64,000 nucleotides of DNA, from assembly GCA_041395205.1 (NCBI GenBank), contig JAWLAZ010000004.1, forward strand, positions 272,348-336,347. The letters are read 5' to 3'. The notes below the pieces were generated by a model. That model ran no database searches, had not been told where the DNA came from, and saw only the letters and a list, made by a program, of their open reading frames with translations. This stretch comes from JAHEFU01 sp041395205 (GTDB lineage: Bacteria > 4484-113 > JAFGCY01). Made by a program: the position numbers and the translations under genes. The first letter of the stretch is position 1. Every line of letters starts with the position of its first letter. Shown piece after piece: positions 1 to 8,115 of the stretch.

Positions 1-2
1 TG

Positions 3-92
3 CTGATGGCGGCGGTGGTGCATGAATCCGGACACCGTGGCTCGATGCAGACGCTGTTGCGCATGAAGGGCGTCAACGCGGGGAACGAGTAG
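3..92 (+). CDS. C-terminal end of a DinB-like protein (partial)
   Basis: Only the last 29 codons are inside the window, read in the frame that begins at base 3 and ends at TAG 90-92. The residues HESGHRGSMQTLLRMKG match the last helix of the DinB/YfiT-like four-helix bundle, where an H-x3-HRG pattern supplies a metal-ligand histidine. DinB family members include thiol-dependent transferases and many proteins without a known role. The catalytic part lies upstream, so no substrate can be named. The family call rests on this short tail only. Confidence 0.5.
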   Translation: MMAAVVHESGHRGSMQTLLRMKGVNAGNE

Positions 93-112
93 CGGAAGCG
101 CACGAATAGCGG

Positions 113-138
113 AGCCGCGAAGCGCAGCTTCGCTGGCT
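113..138. terminator. Hairpin after the DinB-like gene
   Basis: GCGAAGC (117-123) and GCTTCGC (127-133) pair around a GCA loop, and AGCC/GGCT extend the stem with one bulge. It lies 20 nt past the stop codon. No T tract follows, so intrinsic termination is only possible. Confidence 0.35.
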
Positions 139-163
139 CTGTCCTTATGCAGTAGAACCTATC

Positions 164-820
164 TCAAAATTGTTTAAGGAAGATGCAGACGACTGCAAGC
201 TGCACGAGACCAAGGAAGTTCTCCGAGTGCAACTCCCAGCGTACAAGCAGCCTGCGCTGCCATTGCAACCATGCGAAGAATCGCTCAACGAGCCAGCGGC
301 GCTTGTAGCGGCGAAGGTGTCGACCGTCCTGCGTCGCCGGTTTCCTTCGGTTGCATCTGTGCGGTGCAATCATGTTGATGCCATCTCTTGCCAGTTCCTC
401 GTCAAGATCATCACTGTCATAAGCCTTGTCGCCAATCAGATGTTCTGGCATGGCCTCCAGCATGTAGAAATCAAGGCTGAGTTGCACCAGCCTGACCTCG
501 TGGTGGTTGGCAGCATGCGTGCTCACTGACAACGGCAACCCGTGCCTGTCAACGATGGCGAGGATCTTCACGCCCTTGCCGCGCTTCGTCAACCCCACTT
601 CATCACCGCCACCCCTGGCCATGGCAAACGTGGCGTCGATGAAACTCTCACGCTCATCGATCAAGTTCTCATCACGGAGCATGTTGGCCAGATCCGTCAT
701 TACATTGCGCAGCACCTCCGTCCGGCACCATTGCTGGAATCGCCGATGCACGGTCTTGTAGTTCGGGAAGCTTTGCGGCAGCATGTGCCACTGCGCTCCG
801 GTGTTGAGGATCCACAGCAC
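164..820 (-). CDS. IS5-family DDE transposase, main frame (orfB)
   Basis: The 218-residue frame carries the RNase H-like catalytic core of an IS5-family transposase. The first Asp is in FIDATFAMARGG, the second in LIGDKAYDSDDL, and the Glu is in RRWLVERFFAWLQW (the Y/R-x-x-E region). The GTG given as start is not likely to be used: the frame is open further upstream (KRGRKPVPARRILEAV), and family members are made by frameshifting from the preceding orfA. The frame ends at 164 just inside the left inverted repeat. It acts on the element's own ends in the cytoplasm. No catalytic residue appears lost. Confidence 0.9.
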   Translation of the reverse strand: MLWILNTGAQWHMLPQSFPNYKTVHRRFQQWCRTEVLRNVMTDLANMLRDENLIDERESFIDATFAMARGGGDEVGLTKRGKGVKILAIVDRHGLPLSVSTHAANHHEVRLVQLSLDFYMLEAMPEHLIGDKAYDSDDLDEELARDGINMIAPHRCNRRKPATQDGRHLRRYKRRWLVERFFAWLQWQRRLLVRWELHSENFLGLVQLAVVCIFLKQF

Positions 821-824
821 TGCC

Positions 825-935
825 TCAAGAATCCTGCGGGCTGGAACAGGCTTGCGGCCACGCTTTTCCGGGGAAAGAACTCTTCCGAAAGTGATGACGA
901 ATCATCTCCCACTGGTGATCGGTCAGCTTCTGCAT
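825..935 (-). CDS. IS5-family transposase, first frame (orfA)
   Basis: The 36-codon frame starts MQKLTDHQWEMIRHHF, the usual N-terminus of IS5-family transposases (LTDEQWE-type helix). It stops at TGA 825-827, after leaving the family reading frame. The expected continuation (EKRGRKPVPARRILEAV, leading into LWILNTG) is found in the overlapping frame, about at TTCCCCGGAAAAGCG. This matches the programmed frameshift used by IS427-type elements. The product is probably the N-terminal part of an orfA-orfB fusion and does not act alone. Confidence 0.75.
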   Translation of the reverse strand: MQKLTDHQWEMIRHHFRKSSFPGKAWPQACSSPQDS

Positions 936-986
936 GTGCTAATTCTACCCGTTTTTGGCAACGAGTCAATTTTGAGATAGGTTCTA

Positions 987-1050
987 GGCAGTTGGCAGTA
1001 GGCAGTTGGCAGTAGGCTGAAGTCAGTTGGCAGTAGGCAGTTGGCAGAAT
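987..1050. repeat. Simple-word array (GTTGGCAGTAGGCA)
   Basis: Four or five degenerate copies of GGCAGTTGGCAGTA follow each other directly after the IS element. Unlike most other arrays in this window I see no inverse-complement partner nearby, so this may be one arm of an element interrupted by the IS insertion. Confidence 0.7.
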
Positions 1051-1063
1051 TGAATCTGAGCGC

Positions 1064-2107
1064 CTAGTCCACCCGGATCACGACCTTGCCGATGCCGGTG
1101 TTGGAGTCCATGAACTCGTGCGCTCTGGCAACATCAGCCAGGCTGAACTCCGCCGCCTTGACTGCCTTGACCTTCCCCTCGGATACCAGCTGCACGAGCT
1201 GCTCCAGGTCCGGCCGGTTGCCAAGGTAGTAGCCCTTGAAGCGCAGCTGGCGCAGGTAGGAAAACTGCAGGTGGATGGTGGTCTCGACCCCGGTGAGGAT
1301 CCCGCAGAAGGCCAGCGTGCCGCCCTTGGCGAGCAGGCCCCAGTTGGTCGGGAAGGCCGCCGGGCCGACGTAGTCAAGGATCAGGTCGATCCCGGCCGGG
1401 GCATTGCCGCGCACGGCATTGCCGATCGCCTCGAAGTCCATTTCACTGCGGTTGTAGACGAAGTCCGCACCGAGTCCGCGCATCGCCTCGAGCTTTTCCG
1501 GCGAACCGGCAACGGCATGCACGGTGGCACCCTTCAATTTGGCAAGCTGGATCGCGATCGTGCCCAGCCCGCCGGCTCCGCCCCAGATGAAGAACTGCTG
1601 GCCCGGCTGCAGGTTGCCGAGCTTCTCACTGAGGCCATGCATCGCGGTCAGGCCGGCCACGCCGAGCTGCACGGCATCGCCGAAGTCCACGTTGTCAGGC
1701 AGGCGCACGAGGTTGCGCTGCGGCACGGCGACATACTCACAGTGCCCGCCCTTGATCTGCATCCCGTAGAACTGCCAGGGATGCGAGAGGTTGTCCAGGC
1801 CCTGCGCCGCCAGTCTGTCACCTGGTTCAGTCACGATCGGGAAGACCAGCACGCGGTCGCCCTCCTGCCAGTCCCTGACTTCCGGACCGACGCCCGTGAC
1901 GACACCGGCGATGTCGCCGCCCTGGATATGCGGCAGCGGGATCGCAATCCCGGGGTAGCCCCGGAGGATCAGCTGGTCCACCTGGTTCAGGCCCGTGGCC
2001 ATCACGCGCACCAGCACCTCGTCACCCGCCGGCGAAGGTGTGGGGTAGTCATCCACGAACTCCAGCGAGTCCACACCACCATGTTTCGTCAGCAGAACGG
2101 CTTTCAT
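1064..2107 (-). CDS. Zinc-independent MDR / quinone-oxidoreductase family enzyme
   Basis: The 347-residue protein is a medium-chain dehydrogenase/reductase. The N-terminal GroES-like domain (about 1-130) is followed by a Rossmann domain with the nucleotide motif GGAGGLGTIAIQLAK near residues 176-190. The structural-zinc cysteines of alcohol dehydrogenases are absent, so the NADPH:quinone reductase or enoyl-reductase-like branch is favoured. The likely reaction is NAD(P)H-dependent reduction of a quinone or alpha,beta-unsaturated carbonyl in the cytoplasm. The start is supported by a GGGAG sequence about 7 nt upstream of ATG 2107. It is followed 13 bp upstream by the CPBP gene on the same strand, so the two are probably co-transcribed. 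The substrate cannot be read from sequence. Confidence 0.88.
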   Translation of the reverse strand: MKAVLLTKHGGVDSLEFVDDYPTPSPAGDEVLVRVMATGLNQVDQLILRGYPGIAIPLPHIQGGDIAGVVTGVGPEVRDWQEGDRVLVFPIVTEPGDRLAAQGLDNLSHPWQFYGMQIKGGHCEYVAVPQRNLVRLPDNVDFGDAVQLGVAGLTAMHGLSEKLGNLQPGQQFFIWGGAGGLGTIAIQLAKLKGATVHAVAGSPEKLEAMRGLGADFVYNRSEMDFEAIGNAVRGNAPAGIDLILDYVGPAAFPTNWGLLAKGGTLAFCGILTGVETTIHLQFSYLRQLRFKGYYLGNRPDLEQLVQLVSEGKVKAVKAAEFSLADVARAHEFMDSNTGIGKVVIRVD

Positions 2108-2120
2108 CTCATCTCCCAGC

Positions 2121-2786
2121 TCAGAGCGGTATCACCACGAAGATCAGGCAGTCCCAGAGCGCGTGGCTGATCAGCCCCGGCCAGACATTGTTGTAGCGCC
2201 TGTACATCCAGCCCCAGAACAGCCCGCAGAGCGTGGCTGCGACCATCAGCATCAGGTTCATGCTCCAGATGTGCACGAGGGCGTAGACCAGCGTCGTCAG
2301 CCAGAAGGCCCGTCCGCTGCCGAGGCTCAGCCCCAGCCGGCGCTGCACGAAGCCGCGCCAGAAGATCTCCTCGGCGGGGCCGATCCAGCTCAGCAGCAGC
2401 ACGCCGATCAGCCAGTGCGGGGCCTGGGTCTTCGTGGAATACACATTGTCAATCTCGCGGCCCGCGAAGTCAAGCAGCCAGTGCACGAGGTGGTTGCCAG
2501 ACCAGAACACTCCGTACAGAACGATTGCCGAAACTATTCCGATTGGAACATAACGCCAGTCCCAGCGGTAATTCCCGCGGTTGCCAGTTCCGCGGTCCAG
2601 ATAGAGGGAGCCCAGTCCCAGTATGGCCGTGGACGTGCACATGGCAACCCAGAAGTTGACATGGGACTTGGTCCAGGGACTGAACATCACGAACCAGCAG
2701 AGGGCGGCGATGCCGACCAGCACGTACAGCGCCGGACCCGGCCGCGGGGCCTGCACAGCGTTGCCATCATCTATAATCTGGGTCAT
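2121..2786 (-). CDS. CPBP-family intramembrane glutamic protease
   Basis: The 221-residue integral membrane protein has about six hydrophobic segments. It carries the CPBP (Abi/Rce1-like) motifs: EE with a following Arg in GPAEEIFWRGF (E139, E140, R144), a His in ALVHIWSMN (about 172) and HALWD (about 208). In the Rce1 family these residues form the intramembrane glutamate protease site. Bacterial members process prenylated or other membrane peptides or act in bacteriocin immunity. I chose the ATG at 2786 because a longer in-frame start would run into the divergent prenyltransferase gene and adds a basic, low-complexity leader unlike the family. Its substrate is unknown. Confidence 0.85.
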   Translation of the reverse strand: MTQIIDDGNAVQAPRPGPALYVLVGIAALCWFVMFSPWTKSHVNFWVAMCTSTAILGLGSLYLDRGTGNRGNYRWDWRYVPIGIVSAIVLYGVFWSGNHLVHWLLDFAGREIDNVYSTKTQAPHWLIGVLLLSWIGPAEEIFWRGFVQRRLGLSLGSGRAFWLTTLVYALVHIWSMNLMLMVAATLCGLFWGWMYRRYNNVWPGLISHALWDCLIFVVIPL

Positions 2787-2842
2787 TGCGGTGACGGGCC
2801 AGCGCCCGGCTGCAACAGGATACACCAGGCTGGGAGTTGCGC

Positions 2843-3796
2843 ATGGACAGCACCGCTGTTGCCGAGAAGAAAGCTGACTGGGGGCTGGCCGTACGCGCCT
2901 TCTCCTTCCCCGCGAGCATCGTGCCCGTGGTGCTGGGCGGCGTGCTCGCCTGGTATGCAACCGGCCGCTTCAGCTGGGTGCTGTTCATCCTCTCGATCAT
3001 CGCCGGGGTGTTCTACCACTGCGGCTGCAACCTGATCAACGACTACTACGACCACCGCAAGGGGATTGACAGGGAAGGTGCCTACGGCGGCAGCGGCGTG
3101 CTCGTCAGCGGCGCGATGGAGCCGGGGCAGATCATGCGCGGGGCACTGGCCTTCCTGGCGCTGGGCTCGGTGATCGGATGCTTCTTCCTGTACCACTTCC
3201 ACACGCATCCCACGAGTCCCTGGCCCTTCGGCTGGCCGCTGCTGGCAATCGGCATCTCAGGCCTGATCGGCGCGGTCTGGTACACCTCCGGCGATGCCTC
3301 GGCGAAGTACAACGCGCTGGGGATCCCGCTAGTGTTCCTGATGATGGGCACCCTGATGGTGCTCGGCGGCTGGTTCATCCAGGCCGGCACGCTGGACTGG
3401 CTGCCGGTGATCGTCAGCCTGCCCGTGGGCTTCATGGTGGCGGCGATCCTGCAGGCCAATGACATCCGCGACATTGACGACGACCGCCAGGCGGGGGTGA
3501 AGACCCTCTCCAACCTGACCGGGCCGCGCGCGGCACGCCAGCAGTACTACTTCATGCTGTTCGCGCCCTATGTCTGCGTGGTGATCTTCGCCGCCTTCGG
3601 CCTGATCAGCTGGTTTGGCCTGCTGCCGCTCGTGACCCTGCGGCTGGCGATCCCGCTCGCGAAGCTGTTCGCAGGCACCCCGGAGACTGACAGCGAGAAG
3701 CTGCATCCCTCGATCGAGAACACCGCCAAGCTGCACATGGCCTTCGGGATGCTCTTGACGATCGGGCTGGTGATCGGCAAGCTGACGGGAATGTAA
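2843..3796 (+). CDS. menA: MenA-like UbiA-family prenyltransferase
   Basis: The 317-residue protein is a UbiA-superfamily polyprenyl transferase with about eight or nine membrane segments. The first Asp-rich motif is NDYYDHRKGID (about 66-76) and the second is NDIRDIDDDRQAG (about 206-218). These bind Mg-diphosphate. The wording NLINDYYDHRKGID and RDIDDDRQAGVKTL is typical of 1,4-dihydroxy-2-naphthoate octaprenyltransferase in menaquinone synthesis, although related UbiA branches cannot be excluded. ATG 2843 was chosen over the TTG at 2837 because GGGAG lies 6 nt before the ATG. A TATAAT at 2772-2777 could be its -10 box. No other men genes are in the window. Confidence 0.85.
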   Translation: MDSTAVAEKKADWGLAVRAFSFPASIVPVVLGGVLAWYATGRFSWVLFILSIIAGVFYHCGCNLINDYYDHRKGIDREGAYGGSGVLVSGAMEPGQIMRGALAFLALGSVIGCFFLYHFHTHPTSPWPFGWPLLAIGISGLIGAVWYTSGDASAKYNALGIPLVFLMMGTLMVLGGWFIQAGTLDWLPVIVSLPVGFMVAAILQANDIRDIDDDRQAGVKTLSNLTGPRAARQQYYFMLFAPYVCVVIFAAFGLISWFGLLPLVTLRLAIPLAKLFAGTPETDSEKLHPSIENTAKLHMAFGMLLTIGLVIGKLTGM

Positions 3797-4104
3797 TCAG
3801 TGCTTGGTTGTTGGTGGGTTAGTTCTTGGTAACTAAAATTGCACCATCTACATCGGTTCGAACCAGGCACTAAGAACTAACAACTAATTACCACTTACTC
3901 CGTACGTTGCCAATGAGCCTGCGGTACAGCCAGTCTCCGAATGCTGACGGGGATGTAATCAGTGCTTAGTTGTTGGTGGGTTAGTTCTTAGTAACTAAAA
4001 TTGCACCATCTACATCGGTTCGAACCAGGCACTAAGAACTAACAACTAATAACTACTTCCTCCGTGCATTGCCAACGAGCTTCCGGTAGAGCCAGTCATG
4101 CCCG
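3781..4104. repeat. 162-bp tandem duplication between menA and the SDR gene
   Basis: Copy 1 spans about 3781-3942 and copy 2 about 3943-4104. Each copy begins with the last codons of menA (GCTGACGG.ATGTAATC), continues through an array of GTTGTTGGTGGGTTAGTTC words and the inverse ACTAAGAACTAACAACTAA, and ends with the last codons of the SDR gene. Copy 1 therefore holds a decayed extra SDR C-terminus and copy 2 an extra menA stop region. The copies differ at scattered positions, so the duplication is not brand new. Confidence 0.9.
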
Positions 4105-4850
4105 CCCACCCAGGCGAAGACCCGGTTGACAACACCGGGGATCACAATCACCCGGCCATTGCCAAGACTGCGCAGGCTGAAATCCACCACGGGCGCAGCA
4201 TCCATCCACAGCCAGTTCGGCAGCTTTGACTTGTCGAGATAGGCGGCCTTGTCCGGGTCATGGAAGCCGGTGTGCGTAAAGCCGGGACAGAGTGCCTGCA
4301 CGACTACTCCGGTACCGCTGAGATCCGCCGCCAGCGAGCGGCTGAAGGCATTCAGGAAGGCCTTGGTGGCGTAGTACATCACGCTGCCCCGGCCGGGCAG
4401 CCAGGCCGCCACGCTGGAGACATTCAGCACCGCCGCGCCCTCAGCCTGCTTGAGCTGCGGCATGGCGGCATGCGTGATGCGGACCACCGCCTCATTGTGT
4501 ACGCGCTGCATCTCCAAAAGCGATTCCACACTGACCTCCTGGAACAGCCCGGGATAGCCATAACCGGCGTTGTTGACGAGCAGCCGCAGCCCTGCTTGCT
4601 GCCTGGCAGCTTCGCAGACAGAGGCAATCCCCTCCTCACTGGCGAGATCCGCTATCAGCACCCTGCAGTCCAATTTCTGATCCTTATTGAGATCAAGTGC
4701 CAGCTGCTCCAGCCGCTCAGCATTGCGGCCGTGCAGCAGCAGGCTGTAGCCCCGCCGCGCCAGAGCCCGCGCGAATTCTGCCCCGAGCCCGCTGCTGGCT
4801 CCAGTGATCAGCGCCCATTCCCCTTGTCTGGCATGCTGTCTGAAGGACAT
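4053..4850 (-). CDS. Short-chain dehydrogenase/reductase
   Basis: The 265-residue classical SDR has the cofactor motif TGASSGLG (16-23), NNAG (93-96), a catalytic Ser in NVSSVAAW (about 145) and the Y-x3-K pair in YYATK (Y159, K163). It most resembles the group often annotated as SDR oxidoreductases acting on hydrophobic alcohols or acyl chains; the substrate is not evident. Its last codons lie in the second copy of the tandem duplication. A -10-like TATACT ends 6 nt before the ATG, with no Shine-Dalgarno sequence, so the mRNA is probably leaderless. Confidence 0.9.
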   Translation of the reverse strand: MSFRQHARQGEWALITGASSGLGAEFARALARRGYSLLLHGRNAERLEQLALDLNKDQKLDCRVLIADLASEEGIASVCEAARQQAGLRLLVNNAGYGYPGLFQEVSVESLLEMQRVHNEAVVRITHAAMPQLKQAEGAAVLNVSSVAAWLPGRGSVMYYATKAFLNAFSRSLAADLSGTGVVVQALCPGFTHTGFHDPDKAAYLDKSKLPNWLWMDAAPVVDFSLRSLGNGRVIVIPGVVNRVFAWVGGHDWLYRKLVGNARRK

Positions 4851-4862
4851 CCCAGCAGTATA
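4851..4862 (-). promoter_or_regulatory. -10 box for a leaderless SDR transcript
   Basis: On the minus strand TATACT (4857-4862) is followed by six bases and then the ATG. This spacing puts the transcription start at or next to the start codon. Confidence 0.55.
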
Positions 4863-4928
4863 TCCATCCCCCGGAACTGATCCGGAGTTAACCTGTATTG
4901 AATTTCCATTTGATCTTTGTCTAAACTA

Positions 4929-6713
4929 ATGTCAGTCATGAACTCGGCGGTACAGTCTCCACCCGGACTGGGATATGGGGACCAGCAGGAAATCGAAGCC
5001 AGGCTGGAGAAGCTGTTCCGCTACCTGCTGCTGTTTTCCGTACCCGCCGTGATTGCCTCACTGGCAAATGCCTGGGCCACGGGCTTCTCCGCGATGGCCT
5101 TCCTGCAGCTCGGGTTCTATGCCCTGCTGGTGCTGGGCCTGGTGATCGGCCAGCGCCTGAGCTTCCGTACCCGCTGCAACCTCTACATCCTGCCCGTGGT
5201 CGGCTTCGGCTTCATCGGCCTGCTGGCCTATGGGCTGTTCGGCCAGGGTCTCGTGATCCTCGTGCTGGCCTGCCTGCTGGCGGCGCTGGTGCATCCGCGC
5301 TTCTACCGCAACATCCTCCTGCTCTGTACGGTGCTGTTCACGGCGGCAGCCTTCATGTTCCTGACGCATTCGCTCGAGGTCCCGGTGAATGCCAATGACT
5401 ACAACAACAGCCTGGCAGCCTGGGTCAGCGGGGCCTCCACCCTGCTCGTGACCTGGCTGGCCCTGACGACCTGGGATGAAATGCGCAGCACGCTGAGCCG
5501 CAGCAACCAGGCGGTCAGCAGCCGCGAGGCGGACCTCGCGGTGATTCTCGAATCCGTCGAGCACGGCGTGATCGCCGTCGACACCAGCATGTGCATCCGC
5601 TACATCAACCCCGTGGCCTGCCGGCTGTGTGAGACCAGGACGGAGGAAGCGATCGGCCTGCCGCTGAACGAGATCCTGAACATCAACAGCGGCAACGAGA
5701 AGCAGCTCAGCGCGCATGCCATCTACCGCGGCACGGAGGGCCAGGGAGACTTCTTCCTGATCAGCCAGGACGGGATCTCGCGCCGCATCCGGCTGAGCAT
5801 GCACGGCACGGGAATCGATGCCCCGGACTGCATCAGCCACGTACTGGCCTTCCGCGACCTGACCGATGAGCACCGCCGCGAGCAGCAGCTCAGGCATGCC
5901 GAGAAGATGGAGACGCTGGGCCGTCTGACGAGCGGGCTCGTGCACGACTTCAACAACCACATCAGCGTGATCCAGATGTCACGTGAGATGCTCGAAATGA
6001 AACTCGAGAAGGGCCAGCCGCTCGGTGATGAACTGGGCAGCATCGACCTGGCCTGCCACGGGGCGCATTCGCTGGCAATGCAGCTCAGGGGCTTCGTGCG
6101 CCAGGATGACAGCCCCGGGGTGCAGGCCCATGCCCTGCACGGGATCGTCAGGCTGTGCGAGCCGCTGGTGCGCAAGGCCGTACCGCGCAGCCTGGAGATC
6201 GAATACGGGCTCTGGGCGCAGGAGGACAGCGTGATGCTGGACCGCGGCCAGGTGCAGAACGCGATCCTGAACCTGGTTGTCAATGCGGCGGATGCGATCG
6301 GTGAGAAGGGCCGGATCATCATCTCCACGCTCAACCGCCGCATCGAGCAGCAGGAATGCGCCGGCAGCCGCTTCGACATCCGCCCCGGCCTCTACATCCG
6401 GCTCAGCGTATCTGACAACGGCAGCGGGATCCCCGAGGAGATCCGTTCGCGGATCTTCGAGCCCTTCTTCACCACCAAGGGCAGCGGCAAGGGCAGCGGG
6501 CTCGGCCTGGCGAGCGTCGTCGACCTGATGGTGCTGAGCGAGGGCCAGGTTTCAATGGAGACCCGCAGCGGCCAGGGCACGACCTTCCACCTGGACTTCC
6601 CGCTTTCCGCACGCAGCACTGAACCTGCGCCTGCGGAAACCGGAACTGACGAGGCTGAAACTGGCCAGCAGGAGGGCGGAGCGGAGATCGGCACTGCGGC
6701 CCAGAGCGGCTGA
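4929..6713 (+). CDS. Membrane sensor histidine kinase with PAS domain
   Basis: About 594 residues. Five or six transmembrane helices (about 30-180) lead to a PAS domain (about 205-310, from AVILESVEHGVIAVD), then a HisKA helix with the H-box SGLVHDFNNHISVI, and an HATPase domain with NLVVNAADAI (N box), DNGSGIP (G1), FEPFFTTKG (F) and GSGLGL (G2). The HDFNN form is typical of NtrB-like and hybrid kinases. The protein autophosphorylates on His and should pass phosphate to a response regulator, but none is encoded next to it. TTG 4917, ATG 4929 and ATG 4938 are possible starts and none has a clear ribosome site. The last 40 residues are Glu/Ala-rich and likely unstructured. Confidence 0.92.
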   Translation: MSVMNSAVQSPPGLGYGDQQEIEARLEKLFRYLLLFSVPAVIASLANAWATGFSAMAFLQLGFYALLVLGLVIGQRLSFRTRCNLYILPVVGFGFIGLLAYGLFGQGLVILVLACLLAALVHPRFYRNILLLCTVLFTAAAFMFLTHSLEVPVNANDYNNSLAAWVSGASTLLVTWLALTTWDEMRSTLSRSNQAVSSREADLAVILESVEHGVIAVDTSMCIRYINPVACRLCETRTEEAIGLPLNEILNINSGNEKQLSAHAIYRGTEGQGDFFLISQDGISRRIRLSMHGTGIDAPDCISHVLAFRDLTDEHRREQQLRHAEKMETLGRLTSGLVHDFNNHISVIQMSREMLEMKLEKGQPLGDELGSIDLACHGAHSLAMQLRGFVRQDDSPGVQAHALHGIVRLCEPLVRKAVPRSLEIEYGLWAQEDSVMLDRGQVQNAILNLVVNAADAIGEKGRIIISTLNRRIEQQECAGSRFDIRPGLYIRLSVSDNGSGIPEEIRSRIFEPFFTTKGSGKGSGLGLASVVDLMVLSEGQVSMETRSGQGTTFHLDFPLSARSTEPAPAETGTDEAETGQQEGGAEIGTAAQSG

Positions 6714-6715
6714 AA

Positions 6716-7018
6716 TCAGGCCGGCGGACGGATCTGGCTCGCGAACAGCAGGAGCCAGAAGAGCATGATCCACATTCCGACGAGCTGCTTCCAGTGCGTG
6801 CGTGAGGGCGTGTGAACGCGGAAATGCCCCAGTCCGAGGATCAGGGCGACGATCGCCATCAGGCAGAAGGGCAGCAGGCTCAGTTGCCAGAAAGAGAGGC
6901 GCTCGGGGTGGAAGCCGTCGGCGGCCATGGCCGGCAGCAGCGCACGCAGCAGCATCAGGCAGCGCAGTTCGGCGGCCAGCAGGCCCAGCCAGGATACGAT
7001 CCACAGGATGCGGAACAC
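6716..7018 (-). CDS. Small multi-pass membrane protein
   Basis: About 100 residues with three hydrophobic segments (ILWIVSWLGLLAA, LSLLPFCLMAIVALILGLG and LVGMWIMLFWLLLFA). I do not recognise the family. I chose the GTG at 7018 because TATAAT ends exactly 6 nt before it, as in other genes here. The longer frame to a GTG at 7072 would read through that -10 box. The gene converges on the sensor kinase with only 2 bp between the stops; a link is not shown. Confidence 0.6.
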   Translation of the reverse strand: MFRILWIVSWLGLLAAELRCLMLLRALLPAMAADGFHPERLSFWQLSLLPFCLMAIVALILGLGHFRVHTPSRTHWKQLVGMWIMLFWLLLFASQIRPPA

Positions 7019-7030
7019 GCAGTGATTATA
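7019..7030 (-). promoter_or_regulatory. -10 box for a leaderless small membrane protein
   Basis: Minus-strand TATAAT (7025-7030), six bases, then GTG at 7018. This is the same geometry as at 4850, 13367, 14490, 48385 and 58685. Confidence 0.55.
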
Positions 7031-7087
7031 CGCTGACGAAGCTGATTGCGGGCCTCCCTGCCCGCGCTGCACTGGTTGGCAAGTCAG

Positions 7088-7532
7088 TCGCCGCCGGGAC
7101 CGAGGAGACTGGCCCCGGCGGCCTGAGCCATGGGTTTGACCCTAGGGGGAGGCTGGCTCAGAGGTTTTTGGAGGTAAGTTGGCAGCTAGCTTGTGCTGGC
7201 CCTGCGCACGCGGCCGGCCGGCCCGTGTGCGGACCCTGTACTACGGTTGCCGCGGGAAAGTAACTGGCCACGCGCAGCACCAGCGTTGTCAGTCTCCCGT
7301 TCTGCTAGTCGGACCTCCCGTTGCTTCCCCTGGCAACAATACGGAAGTCCCAAAGCCGCAGGATCCCCTTGTTCACCACAGACGAGGTACGTGTCCCCGA
7401 GTCCTCGCCAGCGGGTGATGCGAAAGGAGTCCCCATGCATCCCGAGCTATATGACCAGCATGCCGGGATTATGTTTCACGAATCAGGGAAATGCTCAAGT
7501 GGTACCGTGGGCAGCAGAAGACCGGTTTGCTG
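7088..7532. other. Gene-free stretch with consecutive GC-rich hairpins
   Basis: No convincing gene is seen between 7031 and 7532. Three strong stem-loops follow each other: GCCGCCGGG (7090-7098) with CCCGGCGGC (7114-7122); TGAGCCA (7124-7130) with TGGCTCA near 7153, enclosing GGGTTTGACCC; and a palindromic GCACGCGGCCGG...CCGTGTGC near 7206-7228. A weaker one is GTTGC/GGCAAC near 7320-7337. I found no RNase P, tmRNA or SRP signature, so an unknown structured RNA or decayed sequence are both possible. Confidence 0.4.
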
Positions 7533-8024
7533 TCAGAACCAGAGGCAGCCGCGGCGAGGCCTTGCCTTATTCGTTCCTTGCTGATCAACTGGTCCGTTTT
7601 GTATGAATTGCTGTTGCAAGTGAATCTGAGCCGTTTCACTGGCCTTGAACCATTCGAGCTTGTCTTCCTCGCTACCCCAGACTCCCTCACCCATGATTTC
7701 GGCATTCTCGCTATGCGCAAACGTCAGGAAGCGCAATGATTCCTTTATGACATTTGCTTCCGGCTTGTAGCCGCTTGCGTTAATCAGGGTCGCAAGTTCC
7801 TCAGGCATGCCGTCCGGTACCGGCATGCCCGTCAGGACCGCAACCGTGGTTGCCAATGCAACACTGATCTCGCAGTCCGGCATCTCGAGATATCCGCTTC
7901 CGGAGTTTTCCTGCAGACTCCTGAGCGTGCGCTTCACTCCGGACTCGATTCCTTGTTCTTCGAGCTCCTGGATCCAGTCCAGTGCATCATCAGAGTCAAA
8001 GACTCCCGTGTCCCAGCGTCCCAT
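7533..8024 (-). CDS. DUF4259 domain protein
   Basis: The 163-residue soluble protein begins MGRWDTGVFDSDDALDWIQEL, which is the hallmark start of DUF4259 (GxWGxGxFDNDDALDW). It is rich in acidic residues and has no membrane segment. The function of the family is unknown. GGAGG stands about 5 nt before the ATG. It is divergent from the large lipoprotein gene at 8116, and the 90-bp gap must hold both promoters. Confidence 0.85.
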   Translation of the reverse strand: MGRWDTGVFDSDDALDWIQELEEQGIESGVKRTLRSLQENSGSGYLEMPDCEISVALATTVAVLTGMPVPDGMPEELATLINASGYKPEANVIKESLRFLTFAHSENAEIMGEGVWGSEEDKLEWFKASETAQIHLQQQFIQNGPVDQQGTNKARPRRGCLWF

Positions 8025-8063
8025 AGCGTCCTCCGAGTGTATGGTTCTATCTGATTATCGCAG

Positions 8064-8097
8064 GGTATAGAGTAAGGATGCGCCCTTTCGTGGCGCG
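8064..8097 (+). promoter_or_regulatory. Probable promoter and 5' UTR hairpin of the 8116 lipoprotein gene
   Basis: TATAGA (8066-8071) may be a -10 box. GCGCC (8080-8084) pairs with GGCGC (8092-8096) around CTTTCGT. The stem would lie at the very 5' end of the mRNA, ahead of the GGAGG at 8106. Confidence 0.35.
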
Positions 8098-8115
8098 GCT
8101 TGTACGGAGGAATTG

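Larger units (their letters stand above)
155..984 (-). mobile_element. Complete IS5-family insertion sequence (IS427-like)
   Basis: The ends are perfect inverted repeats: GAACCTATCTCAAAATTG at the left (155-172) and its complement at the right (967-984). Each end is flanked by TA (153-154 and 985-986), which fits a TA target duplication. The 830-bp element encodes one transposase split over two overlapping frames, as in the IS427 group of IS5. The DDE residues are intact and both ends are present, so it may still be mobile. It sits between the DinB-like gene and a simple-word repeat array. Confidence 0.9.

Noticed and set aside
1118..2170. Long plus-strand frame opposite the MDR gene
   Set aside because: It is the antisense shadow of a clear MDR gene; such frames are common in GC-rich DNA and this one has no recognisable domain.
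7088..7532. RNase P RNA, tmRNA or SRP RNA
   Set aside because: None of the conserved core sequences (for example GAGGAAAGTCC, the tmRNA tRNA-like ends or the SRP tetraloop) is present.
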